Source: DASRHY01 sp035650275 (GTDB lineage Bacteria; Actinomycetota; Actinomycetes; Propionibacteriales; Kribbellaceae). From it: a stretch of DNA of 64,000 nucleotides. Made by a program: the position numbers and the translations under genes. The notes beneath the pieces were generated by a model. The model did not search any database. It had not been told where the DNA came from and saw only the letters and a list, made by a program, of their open reading frames with translations. Shown here one piece after another: positions 39,890-49,214 of the stretch (position 1 is its first letter; every line of letters begins with the position of its first letter). The stretch is taken from the NCBI GenBank assembly GCA_035650275.1, contig DASRHY010000224.1, forward strand, positions 1 to 64,000. Reading direction: 5' to 3'.

Positions 39890-42564
39890 CAGGTGTCCTC
39901 CTGACCTGCGTCTTCGGCATCGACGGTAGCTGTGCTGTCAGTCGCAGTCGAATCGTCGTCACCATTCTGGACGCCGTCGGAGGCGGTTTCGGTTGGCTGC
40001 GCGTCCGGATCCGCCTCGGTGTCCCCGATCACGTCACCGGTCGCCTCGCCGTTCATCTCGCCGTTCACGGCCAGAACGCCGTTGCCGTTCATCTCCGGGT
40101 TCCGGGCGATCGCGACCACAGCGTCGGACTCGCCGACACCCGCGAACTTCACGCCCATCGTGTCCCGGCCCTTCATCGGCACCGTGTCGACCCGGCTGCG
40201 CACCACCTGGCCGCTGGCCTTGATAGCGAGCACCTGGTCACTGTCGACGACGATGATCGCCCCCACCAGTGACCCCCGCTCGTCGTTCAACTTCACGGCC
40301 TTGATACCCAGACCACCTCTACCCTGCTGGCGGTACTGCGACACCTCGGTGCGCTTGGCGTAGCCGGCGTCGGTGACGGTGAACACGTACTGCGCGTCCT
40401 CCTCCGAGCCGGCCCGGATCACCGACATCGAGAGCAGCTCGTCGCCGGGCCGGAACTTCATCCCGGTCACGCCGGAGGTGGCCCGGCCCATCGGCCGCAG
40501 CTGGTCGTCGTCCGCGGTGAACCGGATGGACTGGCCCTTGCGGGACACCAGCAGTAGGTCGTCGTCCGACGTGCACAGGTCGGCGCCGATCAGCTCGTCG
40601 TCGTCCTCGCGGAAGTTGACCGCGATGATCCCGCTCTGCCGGGCGGAGTCGTAGTCGGTCAGTGCGGTCTTCTTCACCAGCCCGCGCTTGGTCGCGAGCA
40701 CCAGGTACGGGGCCTGCTCGTAGTCGCGCAGCGTGAGCACCTGCGCGATCTCCTCGTCCGGCTGGAACGACAGCAGCCCGGCGACGTGCGAGCCCTTCGC
40801 GTCCCGGGCCGACTCCGGCAGCTGCCAGACCTTCGCCCGGTAGACCCGGCCCTTGGTGGTGAAGAACAGGATCCAGTGGTGGTTCGTGGTGGCGAAGAAG
40901 TGCCCGATCTCGTCATCGGCCCGCAGCGCCGCGCCGCGGACACCCTTGCCGCCGCGGTTCTGCACCCGGTACAGGTCGGTCTTGGTCCGCTTCGCGTAGC
41001 CGCCGCGGGAGATCGTGACGACCACGTCCTCGTCCGGCACCAGGTCCTGCACGGACAGGTCACCGTCGGCGGCGATGATCTCGGTCCGCCGGTCGTCGCC
41101 GTACTTGGACACGATCTCGGACAGCTCGTTCTTCACGATCGAGCGCTGCCGCTCCGGCGAGGCGAGGATGTCCTCGAGGTCGGCGATGATCGCCTCGAGC
41201 TCGTTCAGCCGGTCGATGATCTTCTGCCGCTCCAGCGCGGCCAGCCGGCGCAGCTGCATGTCCAGGATCGCCTGCGCCTGGATCTCGTCGATCTCCAGCA
41301 ACCCCATCAGGCCGGTGCGCGCCTCGTCCACGTCCGTGCTGCGCCGGATCAGTGCGATCACCTCGTCCAGCGCGTCCAGCGCCTTGACCAGGCCCCGGTA
41401 GATGTGCGCCTGCTCCTCGGCCTGCCGCAGCCGGAACCGGGTCCGGCGCTGGATGACCTCGATCTGGTGGTCGATCCAGTGGCTGATGAACGCGTCGATG
41501 GACAGTGTGCGGGGCACCCCGTCGACCAGCGCCAGCATGTTGCAGCCGAAGTTGTCCTGCAGCTGGGTGTGCTTGTACAGGTTGTTCAGTACGACGCGGG
41601 GCTGGGCGTCGCGCTTCAGCACGATCACCAGCCGCTGGCCGGTCCGCGACGAGCTGTCGTCACGGATGTCCGCGATGCCGTTGACCTTGCCGGTGTTGAC
41701 CAGCTCGGCGATCTTCTGCGCCAGGTTGTCCGGGTTGACCATGTAGGGCAGCTGTGTGACGACCAGGCTGGTCCGCCCCTTGCTGTCCTCCTCGATGTCC
41801 ACCACCGCGCGCATGGTGACCGAGCCACGGCCGGTCCGGTACGCGTCCGAGATGCCCTGGTAGCCGACGATCAGCGCGCCGTTCGGGAAGTCCGGGCCCT
41901 TGATGTTCTGCAGGCAGGCCTGGAGCAGCTCCTCCTGGGTCGCGTCCGGGTGCTCCAGCGCCCAGTCGACCGCGGCCGCCACCTCGCGCAGGTTGTGCGG
42001 CGGGATCTGCGTCGCCATGCCGACCGCGATCCCGGACGAGCCGTTCACCAGCAGGTTCGGGAACCTGGCCGGCAGGATCACCGGCTCCTGCGACTTGCCG
42101 TCGTAGTTGGGCCGGAAGTCGACCGTGTCCTGGTCGATGTCGCGGACCATCTCCATCGCCAGCGGAGCCATCCGGCACTCGGTGTACCGCATCGCGGCCG
42201 CCGGGTCGTTGCCCGGCGAGCCGAAGTTGCCCTGACCCTGGATCAGCGGCGCGCGCATCACCCACGGCTGCGCCAGCCGGACCAGGGTGTCGTAGATCGC
42301 GGAGTCGCCGTGCGGGTGGTACTGACCCATCACGTCACCGACGATGCGGGAGCACTTGTTGAACCCGCGGTCCGGCCGGTACCCGCCGTCGTACATGGCG
42401 TAGAGGATCCGGCGGTGCACCGGCTTCAGCCCGTCGCGGACCTCGGGCAGCGCACGGCCGACGATGACGGCCATCGCGTAGTCGAGGTACGACTGCTGCA
42501 TCTCCGACTGCAGGTCGATCGGCTCGACCCGGTCGTGTCCCGGGGAGGTGGGGGTCTCGGTCAT
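39889..42564 (-). CDS. gyrA: DNA gyrase subunit A
   Basis: This 891-residue subunit cuts and rejoins DNA and introduces negative supercoils together with GyrB. The catalytic Tyr127 is in MRYTECR. The quinolone region HPHGDSAIYDTLV keeps Ser88 and Asp92, the sensitive forms. The C-terminal wrapping domain contains a GyrA-box-like NRGGKGV. The end is a low-complexity Asp/Thr/Glu tail of about 40 residues. It is transcribed after gyrB with a 52-base gap and before DUF3566, with which it overlaps. Confidence 0.98.
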   Translation of the reverse strand: MTETPTSPGHDRVEPIDLQSEMQQSYLDYAMAVIVGRALPEVRDGLKPVHRRILYAMYDGGYRPDRGFNKCSRIVGDVMGQYHPHGDSAIYDTLVRLAQPWVMRAPLIQGQGNFGSPGNDPAAAMRYTECRMAPLAMEMVRDIDQDTVDFRPNYDGKSQEPVILPARFPNLLVNGSSGIAVGMATQIPPHNLREVAAAVDWALEHPDATQEELLQACLQNIKGPDFPNGALIVGYQGISDAYRTGRGSVTMRAVVDIEEDSKGRTSLVVTQLPYMVNPDNLAQKIAELVNTGKVNGIADIRDDSSSRTGQRLVIVLKRDAQPRVVLNNLYKHTQLQDNFGCNMLALVDGVPRTLSIDAFISHWIDHQIEVIQRRTRFRLRQAEEQAHIYRGLVKALDALDEVIALIRRSTDVDEARTGLMGLLEIDEIQAQAILDMQLRRLAALERQKIIDRLNELEAIIADLEDILASPERQRSIVKNELSEIVSKYGDDRRTEIIAADGDLSVQDLVPDEDVVVTISRGGYAKRTKTDLYRVQNRGGKGVRGAALRADDEIGHFFATTNHHWILFFTTKGRVYRAKVWQLPESARDAKGSHVAGLLSFQPDEEIAQVLTLRDYEQAPYLVLATKRGLVKKTALTDYDSARQSGIIAVNFREDDDELIGADLCTSDDDLLLVSRKGQSIRFTADDDQLRPMGRATSGVTGMKFRPGDELLSMSVIRAGSEEDAQYVFTVTDAGYAKRTEVSQYRQQGRGGLGIKAVKLNDERGSLVGAIIVVDSDQVLAIKASGQVVRSRVDTVPMKGRDTMGVKFAGVGESDAVVAIARNPEMNGNGVLAVNGEMNGEATGDVIGDTEADPDAQPTETASDGVQNGDDDSTATDSTATVDAEDAGQEDT

Positions 42565-42616
42565 GTGGTGCTGTCCCGTTCGGTTCAGAGGTACGACGGC
42601 GTGCGGGGGCGCCGTA

Positions 42617-44671
42617 CTAGATGTCGAGGAAGCGGACGTCCTTGGCGTTGCGCTGGATGAAGTTGCGGCGGGCCTCGACGTCGTCGCCCATCAGGGTCGC
42701 GAAGGTCTCGTCGGCGCGGGCGGCGTCATCCAGGGTGACCTGCAGCAGGACCCGGTTCGCGGGGTCCATCGTGGTCTCCCACAGCTCGTCGGCGTTCATC
42801 TCGCCCAGACCCTTGTAGCGCTGGACCGGATTCTCCTTGGGCAGCTTCTTGCCGGCCTCGGCGCCGGCCGCGAGCAGGCCGTCCTTCTCCCGGTCGGTGT
42901 AGGCCAGCTCGTGCGCGGAGTTGCTCCAGCGCAGCTTGTACAGCGGCGGCTGGGCGGCGTACACGTGGCCCATCTCGATCAGCGGCCGCATGAAGCGGAA
43001 CAGCAGCGTCAGCAGCAGCGTCCGGATGTGCTGGCCGTCGACGTCGGCGTCGGCCATGATCACAATCTTGTGGTACCGGAGCTTCGCCGGGTCGAAGTCC
43101 TCGTGGATGCCGGTGCCGAGCGCGGAGATGATCGCCTGCACCTCGTTGTTCTGCAGGACCTTGTCGATCCGGGCCTTCTCGACGTTCAGGATCTTGCCGC
43201 GGATCGGCAGGATGGCCTGGAATTTCGGGTCGCGGCCGCCCTTCGCGGAGCCACCCGCCGAGTCACCCTCGACGATGTAGACCTCGCACTCCTCCGGGTT
43301 GGTCGACTGGCAGTCGCTGAGCTTGCCGGGCAGACCGCCGCCGCCGAGCAGACCCTTGCGGTTGCGGGCCAGGTCGCGTGCCTTGCGGGCGGCGATCCGC
43401 GCACTGGCGGCCGCGGTCGCCTTGCGGATGATCTCGCGGCCCTCCTGCGGGTTCTTCTGGAACCAGTCGCCGAGCTTGTCGTTGACCACCTTCTGCACGA
43501 ACGACTTCGCCTCGGTGTTGCCGAGCTTGGTCTTGGTCTGGCCCTCGAACTGGGGCTCGGCCAGCTTCACGGAGATGATCGCGGTCAGACCCTCACGGAC
43601 ATCGTCGCCGGTGAGCCGGTCCTCCTTCTTCTTGATCATCCCCTGGTCCTCGCCGAACGAGTTGACCAGCGATGTGAGCGCGGCCCGGAAGCCTTCCTCG
43701 TGGGTGCCGCCCTCGTGTGTGTTGATGGTGTTCGCGAACGTGTGCACCGACTCGTTGAACGAGCCGCTCCACTGCATCGCGATCTCCAGGCTGAGGCTGT
43801 TCTCGTCGCCGGCCGCCTCGAACGAGATCACGTCGCGGTGCACGATCTCCCGGGTGCCGGTCAGGTACTTCACGTAGTCGACCAGCCCGTCGTCGTACTT
43901 GAACGACTGCTCGACCGGCTTGCCGTCCGGCGTGTGCTCGGAGCGCTCGTCACGGATCACGAGCTCGAGGCCCTTGTTGAGGAACGCGTACTCCCGGAAC
44001 CGGGTGGTCAGCGTCTCGTAGGAGTAGTCCGTCGTCTCGAAGATGTCCGCGCTCGGCCAGAAGGTGACCGTGGTGCCGTTCGCGTCGGAGGATCCGACCT
44101 CGGCCAGGTCCGCGTCCGGTACGCCGACCGTGAACGACTGTGTATACGCCTTGCCGTCCTTGTCCACGTCGACGGTGAGCCTCGAGGACAGCGCGTTCAC
44201 CACCGATACGCCGACGCCGTGCAGCCCGCCGGACACCTTGTACCCGCCGCCGCCGAACTTGCCGCCGGCGTGCAGCACGGTGAGCACGACCGTGACGGCA
44301 GGCTTGCCCTCGGACTCGACGATGTCGACCGGGATGCCGCGGCCGTTGTCGACGACCCGGACGCCGCCGTCGGCCAGCAACGTGACCACGATCCTGTCGC
44401 AGTACCCGGCCAGCGCCTCGTCGACCGCGTTGTCGACCACCTCGTAGACCAGGTGGTGCAGGCCGCGCTCACCGGTCGACCCGATGTACATCCCCGGACG
44501 CTTACGAACCGCGTCCAGGCCCTCGAGCACCTGGATGGCGCTGGCGTCGTACGCGCCGAGCAGGTCGATCTCCGGTACTGGCGACTCCGGAGAGTGGGTT
44601 GCCGGTGCGGGATCGCCGTCAGGCGTTCGGGTGGTCGACTCGTTCTGCAGGTCGGTCGGCTCGTCGGTCAC
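42617..44671 (-). CDS. gyrB: DNA gyrase subunit B
   Basis: This 684-residue ATPase subunit of gyrase has the GHKL motifs EVVDNAVDEALAGY, DNGRGIPVD and GGLHGVGVSVVNALS, the TOPRIM EGDSAGGSAKGGRD and PIRGKILNVEKA, DADVDGQHIRTLLLTLLFR, and the C-terminal QRYKGLGEMNADELWETTMDP. The GTG start at 44,671 has AAGGAGG about ten bases upstream. The first 30 residues are a species-specific Thr/Pro/Ser extension. A promoter-like TAGAAT and a hairpin lie in its leader. Confidence 0.98.
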   Translation of the reverse strand: MTDEPTDLQNESTTRTPDGDPAPATHSPESPVPEIDLLGAYDASAIQVLEGLDAVRKRPGMYIGSTGERGLHHLVYEVVDNAVDEALAGYCDRIVVTLLADGGVRVVDNGRGIPVDIVESEGKPAVTVVLTVLHAGGKFGGGGYKVSGGLHGVGVSVVNALSSRLTVDVDKDGKAYTQSFTVGVPDADLAEVGSSDANGTTVTFWPSADIFETTDYSYETLTTRFREYAFLNKGLELVIRDERSEHTPDGKPVEQSFKYDDGLVDYVKYLTGTREIVHRDVISFEAAGDENSLSLEIAMQWSGSFNESVHTFANTINTHEGGTHEEGFRAALTSLVNSFGEDQGMIKKKEDRLTGDDVREGLTAIISVKLAEPQFEGQTKTKLGNTEAKSFVQKVVNDKLGDWFQKNPQEGREIIRKATAAASARIAARKARDLARNRKGLLGGGGLPGKLSDCQSTNPEECEVYIVEGDSAGGSAKGGRDPKFQAILPIRGKILNVEKARIDKVLQNNEVQAIISALGTGIHEDFDPAKLRYHKIVIMADADVDGQHIRTLLLTLLFRFMRPLIEMGHVYAAQPPLYKLRWSNSAHELAYTDREKDGLLAAGAEAGKKLPKENPVQRYKGLGEMNADELWETTMDPANRVLLQVTLDDAARADETFATLMGDDVEARRNFIQRNAKDVRFLDI

Positions 44672-44711
44672 CGGCTACGGTCCTCCTTGGTCACAGCACA
44701 GTTCACAGCGG

Positions 44712-44759
44712 GGGCCGCGCTGCGATCCAGCGGCGCGGCCCTCTCCTCGCTTCTATTCT
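44712..44759 (-). promoter_or_regulatory. gyrB leader: -10-like element and hairpin
   Basis: On the minus strand TAGAAT (about 44,754-44,759) could be the gyrB -10. Downstream, GGGCCGCGC (44,712-44,720) and GCGCGGCCC (44,733-44,741) form a perfect 9 bp stem in the untranslated leader. A DnaA-box-like TGTGGATAG lies at 44,802-44,810. Beyond this the gap up to 44,967 shows no gene. Confidence 0.4.
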
Positions 44760-44967
44760 ACCGGTCCGCGGTGGCAGAACCTGCCCTGGGGAGGCAGAAA
44801 CTGTGGATAGAACGTACTTTCGGACGCCGGGCCGCATCCCCCCACGCAGGACGGGGGTTCAGACAGGCTCACACGCCGCCAGGGGACCTGACGCCAGCGC
44901 TCGCGGCCCAGCCTGACCGCCTCAGCGGCGGTTCGCCCTGCCGAGCGACTCCGTGGTGACTCCGTCG

Positions 44968-45267
44968 CTATGCGGGCACGCCCGCTGACGGACGGTCGTG
45001 CTTGCGGCGGGACACGATCACGAACGCACCTGCTCCGCCGAGTGCCAGCCCGGCGAGGGCGCCCAGTCCTACCTGGGTCGCCTCGAAGCCGTCGTCGCCT
45101 GATGTTCCGGCAGGCTGGTCGACGACCGGCTGGATCGTGGGCGGATCCTTGAGAATGTCCGGCTCCTCGGGGAGCCTCGCGCTGGCCGGGCCAGTGGCCA
45201 GAACGGCGAGTGCGGCGGTAGCCACGGCAGTGGCCAGTACGCCTCCTGATGTCATCATGTGCGCCAT
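44968..45267 (-). CDS. Small secreted, membrane-anchored protein of unknown function
   Basis: This 99-residue product has an N-terminal signal-like segment (GVLATAVATAALAVLATG with PASA cleavage region), a Pro/Asp/Glu-rich middle (EEPDILKDPPTIQPVVDQP), and a C-terminal membrane helix (LGALAGLALGGAGAFVIV) followed by SRRKHDR. This gives an exported domain of about 40 residues anchored at its end. I do not recognise a family. It stands alone upstream of gyrB and divergent from the DGPF genes. Confidence 0.7.
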   Translation of the reverse strand: MAHMMTSGGVLATAVATAALAVLATGPASARLPEEPDILKDPPTIQPVVDQPAGTSGDDGFEATQVGLGALAGLALGGAGAFVIVSRRKHDRPSAGVPA

Positions 45268-45449
45268 CTCGATCTCCTCGGTCTGTGGTTGGTCAGGCGA
45301 ACACTTCGACAGTGGTCCGCCACACTCGGGCGCACATCGGGAGACCGCGCATCGATCCAGGTGCGAAGTCCTTAGATCCGGCTGTCGAATCCGCGTGAGC
45401 TGTCCGACGTAGGGGTGTAAGGCAACCGATCAATGAAAGGAGAGCCACC

Positions 45450-45800
45450 ATGGCTCTGTACGCGATCATGCTGTTCTCGCCCGCACCGGCCGACCCGGCC
45501 GACGCGTCCCCGGAGGAGCTGGCGGCGCACGAGCGGGCCGGCGCGGAAGTCGAGCGGCTCGGCGCGAGCTACGTCAGTGCCTACGCACTGCAGCCGAGCA
45601 CCACCGCCACCGGCGTCCGCGGCGATGTCGTCACCGACGGGCCCTTCATCGACGCCAAGGAGGTCGTCGCCGGGTTCTTCGTGATCGACGCACCCGACTT
45701 CGACACCGCGCTCGCGGTCGCCAAGGCGAACCCGGCCACCCAGTACGGCGGCGGCGTCGAGGTGCGGCCGGTACTGGACGGCTTCCCCAAGCCCGAGTGA
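45450..45800 (+). CDS. YCII-related (DGPF domain) protein
   Basis: This 116-residue DGPF protein starts MALYAIMLFSPAP and contains VTDGPFIDAKEVVAGFFVID. It is the first of three genes that end in an ECF42-type sigma factor; such sigma factors are known to drive their linked DGPF genes, so it is probably a target and effector of that sigma factor. A good AAAGGAGAG precedes the ATG. The biochemical role of DGPF proteins is unknown. Confidence 0.9.
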   Translation: MALYAIMLFSPAPADPADASPEELAAHERAGAEVERLGASYVSAYALQPSTTATGVRGDVVTDGPFIDAKEVVAGFFVIDAPDFDTALAVAKANPATQYGGGVEVRPVLDGFPKPE

Positions 45801-45829
45801 CCAACCCGACTACGGAAAGGAGAGCCGTC

Positions 45830-46162
45830 ATGGCTCAGTACGCGATCCTGCTCTACGGCAAAGCGCCGGCCGACGCGTCCGGCCTGACGCCGGAGGAGAT
45901 CGAGGCGCACGGGAGGCACGGCGAGGACGTCGAGCGACTCGGCGGCTCCTTCGTCAGCGCCTTCGCGCTGCAGCCCAGCACCACAGCGGTCTCGATCCGC
46001 GCCGACGGCGTGACCGACGGCCCGTTCATCGACGCCAAGGAGGTCGTCGCCGGCGGGTACGTGATCGAGGCCCCGGACCTGGACACCGCGATCGCGATCG
46101 CCAAGCTCAACCCAGCGATCCAGCAGGGCGGCGGCGTCGAGGTGCGGCCCTGCCTCGGATGA
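45830..46162 (+). CDS. YCII-related (DGPF domain) protein
   Basis: This 110-residue protein is a close paralog of the preceding one (MAQYAILLYGKAP, VTDGPFIDAKEVVAGGYVIE), clearly a tandem duplication. The same AAAGGAGAG ribosome site precedes the ATG at 45,830, 29 bases after the previous stop; an earlier in-frame start is rejected for lack of a site. It overlaps the sigma factor gene as ATGA. Confidence 0.9.
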   Translation: MAQYAILLYGKAPADASGLTPEEIEAHGRHGEDVERLGGSFVSAFALQPSTTAVSIRADGVTDGPFIDAKEVVAGGYVIEAPDLDTAIAIAKLNPAIQQGGGVEVRPCLG

Positions 46163-47418
46163 ATGCAGTCGAACAAGCGGTGGCTGACGCGCACCGTCGC
46201 GAGTGGGGCCTGGTCCTCGCCGCGACGGTGCGGGTCGCCCGCGACCTGGACCTGGCCGAGGAGTGCGTGCAGGAGGCGTACGTCGCGGCGCTGACCGCGT
46301 GGGAGCGCGACAGCATCCCGCGGAACCCGGCCGCCTGGCTGACCACGACCGCGAAGCGCCGCGCGATGGACGCGATCCGGCGCGAACAGGCGTTCAAGTC
46401 CAAGCTGCCTCTGCTGATCGAGCCCGATGAGGAGGTGGAGGAGATGGAGGAGATGGAGCCCGTCCTGGAGGACCCGGAGGGCGTCGTACCGGACGAGCGG
46501 CTGCGGCTGATCTTCACCTGCTGCCACCCGGCGCTGGCCCAGGAGGCGCAGGTGGCGCTGACGCTGCGACTGGTGTGCGGGGTGTCGACAGCCGACATCG
46601 CCAAGGCGTTCCTGGTCAGCGAGACCACGATGGCGGCCCGGATGACCCGGGCAAAGAAGAAGATCAGCACCGCCAGGATCCCGTACCGGGTGCCGGCGGC
46701 GGCCGAGCTTCCCGACCGGCTGCGCGGCGTGCTCGGCGTGATCCATCTGCTGTTCACCACCGGCCATACCGCCCCGTCCGGTGCCGAGCTGGTCCGCAGC
46801 GAGCTGGTCGACCGGTCGCTGCACCTGTCCCGGGTGCTGCGTGACCTGATGCCGGACGAGCGTGAGGTCTGGGGCCTGCTCGCGCTGCTGCTGGTCACCG
46901 ACGCGCGCCGCGCCACCCGTAGCGGTGCGGACGGGCGGCTGCTGCGGCTGGAGGAGCAGGACCGCTCACAGTGGGACCGCGACGCGATCGCCGAGGCGCA
47001 CGAGCTGATCGTGGCCGGGCTGCGCGGTGGGAACCCGGGACGGTACGTGCTGCAGGCAGCGATCGCCTCGCTCTACGCGGAGGCCCCGTCGTACCACGAG
47101 ACGGACTGGGCCCAGATCGTCCAGCTGTACGACGCGTTGCTGCGGGTCTGGCCGTCACCGGTGGTAGCGCTGAACCGGACCGTCCCGCTGGCCATGGTCG
47201 CCGGGCCGGAGGTGGCACTGTCTGAGCTCGAGCTGCTGGAGGCGGAACCGCAGCTGGCCGGGTACCGGTACCTGCCCGCGGTGAAGGCGGACCTGCTCCG
47301 GCGGCTCGGCCGGACCGAGGAGGCGGTCGAGGCGTACCGCGAGGCGCTGGCGCTGACCGACAACGAGGCGGAGCGCGAGTTCCTGACCGGGAGGATCGCC
47401 GACCCCGGACGGCCCTAG
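46159..47418 (+). CDS. ECF-type RNA polymerase sigma factor (ECF42 group)
   Basis: This 419-residue sigma factor has sigma-2 (AATVRVARDLDLAEECVQEAY, LTAWERDSIPRNPAAWLTT) and sigma-4 (VALTLRLVCGVSTADIAKAF, ETTMAARMTRAKKKIS) regions in the first 180 residues. A long C-terminal extension of about 230 residues with helical repeats (NRTVPLAMVAGPEVALSELELLEAE) is typical of ECF42, in which it controls activity in place of an anti-sigma factor. The linked DGPF genes upstream are the hallmark of the group. The ATG overlaps the DGPF stop codon. Confidence 0.9.
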   Translation: MNAVEQAVADAHRREWGLVLAATVRVARDLDLAEECVQEAYVAALTAWERDSIPRNPAAWLTTTAKRRAMDAIRREQAFKSKLPLLIEPDEEVEEMEEMEPVLEDPEGVVPDERLRLIFTCCHPALAQEAQVALTLRLVCGVSTADIAKAFLVSETTMAARMTRAKKKISTARIPYRVPAAAELPDRLRGVLGVIHLLFTTGHTAPSGAELVRSELVDRSLHLSRVLRDLMPDEREVWGLLALLLVTDARRATRSGADGRLLRLEEQDRSQWDRDAIAEAHELIVAGLRGGNPGRYVLQAAIASLYAEAPSYHETDWAQIVQLYDALLRVWPSPVVALNRTVPLAMVAGPEVALSELELLEAEPQLAGYRYLPAVKADLLRRLGRTEEAVEAYREALALTDNEAEREFLTGRIADPGRP

Positions 47419-47428
47419 GATCTGGCGC

Positions 47429-48043
47429 GTGGAACTGGACGATGTCATCGACCAGATGATCGCCGAGCGGGTGATCCATCGGCACCGCCGCAAGTGGGTC
47501 ATCGGCATCGCGCTGATCATCGCCTTCGTCGTGGTCGTCTACTTCATCGGCGGGTGGGAGCGGCGCGTCGGTCGCAGCGTCGAGGAGGTCGAGGCCCCGG
47601 TCACGCTGAATGTCGGCCGGTTCGAGTTGGGCATCAAGTCCGCGAGGATCGAGCACAAGAAGGCCGGCGAGTACAGCGAGGCCGAGACCGTACTCAGGGT
47701 GAAGCTTGACGTCCGCAACATCGACGAGGAGACCCGGGCGGCACACTCACTGGGCGACAGTGTGCTGCGGCTGGTGACCGCGGAGAACGAGCTCATCAAC
47801 TCGAACGGCGCGGCCTGCCGCGGACAGCTGAACTACCCGCTGGTGTACGGGCTGCCCGCCGAGGAGTGCGAGTCCGAGTTCCGAGTGCCGGCGGGCTACG
47901 ACGACACCGACGTCGAGATCGGCGTCGTGACGGAGGAGTACAAGAGCAGCGAAGGCATCGGCGTCGCGGACGCGCCGTGGTGGCAGGAGGGGAAGGCGAT
48001 CGCGGTCGTCCAGCTGAAGGCGAACGAGGTGACGGTCAAGTGA
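47429..48043 (+). CDS. Membrane-anchored exported protein of unknown function (first of three)
   Basis: This 204-residue product has a basic N-terminus (RHRRKWVIG), one membrane helix (IALIIAFVVVVYFIGGW), and an exported domain that looks like an all-beta sandwich of the DUF4352/Telokin-like type (VTLNVGRFELGIKSARIEHK, AETVLRVKLDVRN). Two cysteines (AACRG and EECES) could form a disulphide. GTG 47,429 lies seven bases after a TAGGAT. The stop overlaps the next start as GTGA. No function is known; the family match is by pattern only. Confidence 0.7.
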   Translation: MELDDVIDQMIAERVIHRHRRKWVIGIALIIAFVVVVYFIGGWERRVGRSVEEVEAPVTLNVGRFELGIKSARIEHKKAGEYSEAETVLRVKLDVRNIDEETRAAHSLGDSVLRLVTAENELINSNGAACRGQLNYPLVYGLPAEECESEFRVPAGYDDTDVEIGVVTEEYKSSEGIGVADAPWWQEGKAIAVVQLKANEVTVK

Positions 48044-48657
48044 AGCTGTACCGTCCGTCGACGGTCCTCGTCGGGGTCATGCTGGTGATCGCCGCGGGCC
48101 TGATCCGCCTCGCCCTGCCAGAGCAGCGCCTGGAGGACCCCACCAGGTACACCGTGCGCGGCGCGGTCGGCCAGCCGGTGGAAGGCAAGGACTTCACGCT
48201 CACGGTGACCCGGGTGAAGCTGGCGCACGCGGTGGACCCGAACCCGGACGACGATGACGACCGGGCCGACGAGAAAGACAAGCCGGCTGCGACCAACGGG
48301 ATCTTCGTCACGGTCGAGTACGACGTGCTGGGTGAGCACAAGAAGGGCTCCGTCGGGGACGCCACGCTGAAGACCGACGAAGGCACCGAGTACGTCCCGA
48401 TCCGGCAGATCATCCGTTCCCAGGTCAACATCCCGCCGCCGGGCTACATCGAGTCGTCCTCGCTGGTCTTCGAGGCCAACCCCGACGATCTGGCCGACCT
48501 GACGCTGTGGATGAAGCAGCTGCGCAGCGTCACCGTGACGACGGAGGACTACGCCGTCGACCTCGGCGTACCCGACCAGGCGGTGGCTGACGAGATGGTG
48601 CGGAACGCGGAGGAGAGCTACCCGTTGACCGACCCGACGCTGCGAGCCGCACAATGA
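48040..48657 (+). CDS. Membrane-anchored exported protein of unknown function (second of three)
   Basis: This 205-residue product has one N-terminal helix (STVLVGVMLVIAAGLI) and an exported beta-rich domain with GKDFTLTVTRVKLAHAV, an acidic DPNPDDDDDRADEKD loop, GIFVTVEYDVLG and ADLTLWMKQLRSV. The general plan resembles the preceding and following genes, so the three probably arose by duplication. The start overlaps the previous stop (GTGA) and the stop overlaps the next start (ATGA). Confidence 0.7.
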   Translation: MKLYRPSTVLVGVMLVIAAGLIRLALPEQRLEDPTRYTVRGAVGQPVEGKDFTLTVTRVKLAHAVDPNPDDDDDRADEKDKPAATNGIFVTVEYDVLGEHKKGSVGDATLKTDEGTEYVPIRQIIRSQVNIPPPGYIESSSLVFEANPDDLADLTLWMKQLRSVTVTTEDYAVDLGVPDQAVADEMVRNAEESYPLTDPTLRAAQ

Positions 48658-49214
48658 GGACGTCGCTGTGGCTCAGCCGGCTCAGCAGGCTGTCACTGCT
48701 CGTGCTGCTGCTCGCCCTCGCCACCTACCTCACCGTGCGGACCGAGCTGTCCGACGAGGACACGTTCGAGAAGGAGTCACCGGTCACCGAGGTGGTGTCG
48801 CGTGGGCCGACCGAGGTCGAGGACGTCGAGTGGCGGCTGGACTCGCTCAAGGTCTACACCCGGCTGCTGGACGAGAAGAAGGAGGAGGTCGACGTCGACG
48901 TACCGGACGGTGCGGTGATCGTCTTCGCGGTCTTGACGGTGAAGCCGACGGAGCGCACCAAGCTCGACGACGGCTTCACCTGCAACGCCGACCTGATCGA
49001 CGACCGCGGCAACGTCTGGGAGGCCGAGGACGTGTTCGGCATCGACCTACCGACCTTCTGCGGTGACGACGACATCAACGTTCAGCGCGGCAAGCCGTTC
49101 AAGATCGCCAAGGTGTTCGTGATCCCGAAGACCGCGGTCCCGCACGTCACCGGACTGGTCACTCCCGAGACCGGCAACACGTCCGCCGAGCGACGGGTGC
49201 TGCTCACGCCGTAG
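48654..49214 (+). CDS. Membrane-anchored exported protein of unknown function (third of three)
   Basis: This 186-residue product has the same plan: one helix (LSLLVLLLALATYLTV), then an exported beta-rich domain (VEWRLDSLKVYTRLLDE, DGAVIVFAVLTVKPTE, FCGDDDINVQRGKPFKIAKV) with two cysteines. It ends 11 bases into the convergent membrane-protein gene. The overlap chain from 47,429 to 49,214 indicates one transcript. Confidence 0.7.
   Translation: MRTSLWLSRLSRLSLLVLLLALATYLTVRTELSDEDTFEKESPVTEVVSRGPTEVEDVEWRLDSLKVYTRLLDEKKEEVDVDVPDGAVIVFAVLTVKPTERTKLDDGFTCNADLIDDRGNVWEAEDVFGIDLPTFCGDDDINVQRGKPFKIAKVFVIPKTAVPHVTGLVTPETGNTSAERRVLLTP

Noticed and set aside
45002..45412. 136-codon plus-strand frame opposite the small secreted protein
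   Set aside because: The minus-strand frame has a convincing signal peptide and anchor; this one does not.
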